From contig PKWR01000030.1 of assembly GCA_003133285.1 (NCBI GenBank), forward strand, positions 1-5,517: DNA of 5,517 bases. The letters run 5' to 3'. The DNA comes from Coriobacteriia bacterium. Lineage in GTDB: Bacteria > Actinomycetota > Coriobacteriia > Anaerosomatales > PALSA-660. Below are positions 4,948-5,517 of the stretch, piece after piece. The notes beneath the pieces are model-generated. The model was not told the origin of the DNA and searched no databases. It saw only the letters and a list, made by a program, of their open reading frames with translations. Position numbers and translations under genes: made by a program. Position 1 is the stretch's first letter; each line of letters begins with the position of its first letter.

Positions 4948-5517
4948 TCACGCGCGGTCGCTGCGCACCGGAGCGACCGTGGGGGCGCCCGCGGCGCTCC
5001 CGTCGAGCACTCCGCGCAGCACCGGCCAGACGCAGACTCCCGCAAGCCCGGCGAGACCCAGACACGCGAGCGCGATCGTCGCGACGTCGCGCACCGATCC
5101 CAGGTCGGCGGCCACGACGTCCGGCCGCACGCGCGGCGTCTCGGCCACCCGCGGCACGCGGGTCATCACCGGCAGGGTCGCGAGAGGCGCACCCGGGAGC
5201 AGCACGGAGTGCAGCGAGGACATCGCTCCGGCCGGTTCGCCGGCGACGACGGGACTTCCGGCGCGGGCGGGCGCGCTCGCAGGCGCGTGCGCGGATGACG
5301 GCGCTGCAGGAGCGGCCCCGTGCGTGACCGGCGCCGCCGGAGCGATGTCCTCGACCGGGGGCGAAGCCTGCGGGGCCGGGGGCGTGCGCGGGGCCGGGGC
5401 CACTTCGCCGAGGAAGGCGAGTGGATCGAGCCTCGTCTCCCCCCGGCGGACGCTGAGATGCAGATGCGGCGAAGCGCTCGAGGCGTCGCCCGCACCCGCG
5501 AGCTCGCCGAGCGTCGC
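4948..5517 (-). CDS. M23 (LytM-type) peptidase, C-terminal part
   Basis: The gene is cut by the right edge, so its start lies outside the window and only the last 189 residues are seen. Visible residues 17-25 read PHLHLSVRR, then LDPLAFLGEV. This matches the end of the M23 zinc metallopeptidase domain, where the HxH pair supplies a catalytic His and a zinc ligand (usually GPHLHFEVR then a DP motif). Such enzymes cut peptidoglycan cross-links outside the membrane. The domain is followed by a Pro/Ala-rich linker of about 60 residues, then a hydrophobic segment, VATIALACLGLAGLAGVCVW (about residues 145-164), and a short tail with two Arg. A C-terminal membrane anchor is uncommon for M23 proteins. 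The N-terminal architecture and full activity cannot be judged. The gene reads toward rpsF, with a 159-base gap. Confidence 0.82.
   Translation of the reverse strand, partial: ATLGELAGAGDASSASPHLHLSVRRGETRLDPLAFLGEVAPAPRTPPAPQASPPVEDIAPAAPVTHGAAPAAPSSAHAPASAPARAGSPVVAGEPAGAMSSLHSVLLPGAPLATLPVMTRVPRVAETPRVRPDVVAADLGSVRDVATIALACLGLAGLAGVCVWPVLRGVLDGSAAGAPTVAPVRSDRA

Noticed and set aside
1..5517. CRISPR array, toxin-antitoxin, defence or phage genes
   Set aside because: No repeat-spacer pattern, integrase, transposase or defence-type gene was found. The content is conserved ribosomal and replication genes.

Overview
The window looks like chromosomal core DNA from a high-GC bacterium. All seven protein genes and the one tRNA lie on the minus strand, so transcription runs from high to low coordinates. 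In transcription order they are: the 3' end of an M23 (LytM-type) peptidase gene, rpsF (S6), ssb, rpsR (S18), a DUF2232/YybS-like membrane protein gene, rplI (L9), dnaB (replicative helicase) and tRNA-Arg(ACG). The rpsF-ssb-rpsR core with rplI and dnaB close behind is a classic bacterial arrangement. A DUF2232 gene beside rplI and dnaB is known from Firmicutes, where yybS sits next to gdpP. High GC, GC-rich third codon positions and DUF2232 in this position together suggest an actinobacterial lineage such as Coriobacteriia. That assignment is an inference from gene order and composition, not from a database match.

Right end (4948-5517): the last part of an M23 peptidase with a PHLHL active-site motif, a Pro/Ala-rich linker and a C-terminal membrane segment. 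Positions 4789-4947 hold a promoter-like sequence and an RNA leader. The leader can fold into a hairpin with a CCG internal loop, which resembles the S6:S18 autoregulatory element known ahead of rpsF in many bacteria. Positions 2660-4788 form the rpsF-ssb-rpsR-DUF2232 cluster, probably one operon. The S18 gene and the DUF2232 gene are only a few bases apart.

Middle and left: the 217-base gap at 2443-2659 separates the two halves. It holds a possible terminator hairpin, three degenerate DnaA-box-like 9-mers, a promoter-like sequence and a two-part hairpin just before the rplI ribosome binding site. rplI and dnaB follow, 95 bases apart. L9 has an unusual tail of about 63 residues, rich in Ala and Glu and ending very acidic. 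A strong GC-rich hairpin lies between dnaB and the tRNA gene. Beyond the tRNA 3' end (1-152) there are two tandem near-palindromic repeats, and I can assign no gene there.

The genes serve ribosome assembly (S6, S18, L9) and replication (SSB, DnaB), with one membrane protein of unknown role. I see no convincing new biological system. The points most worth checking are the rpsF leader structure, the L9 tail, the repeats beside the tRNA and the C-terminal anchor of the M23 protein.
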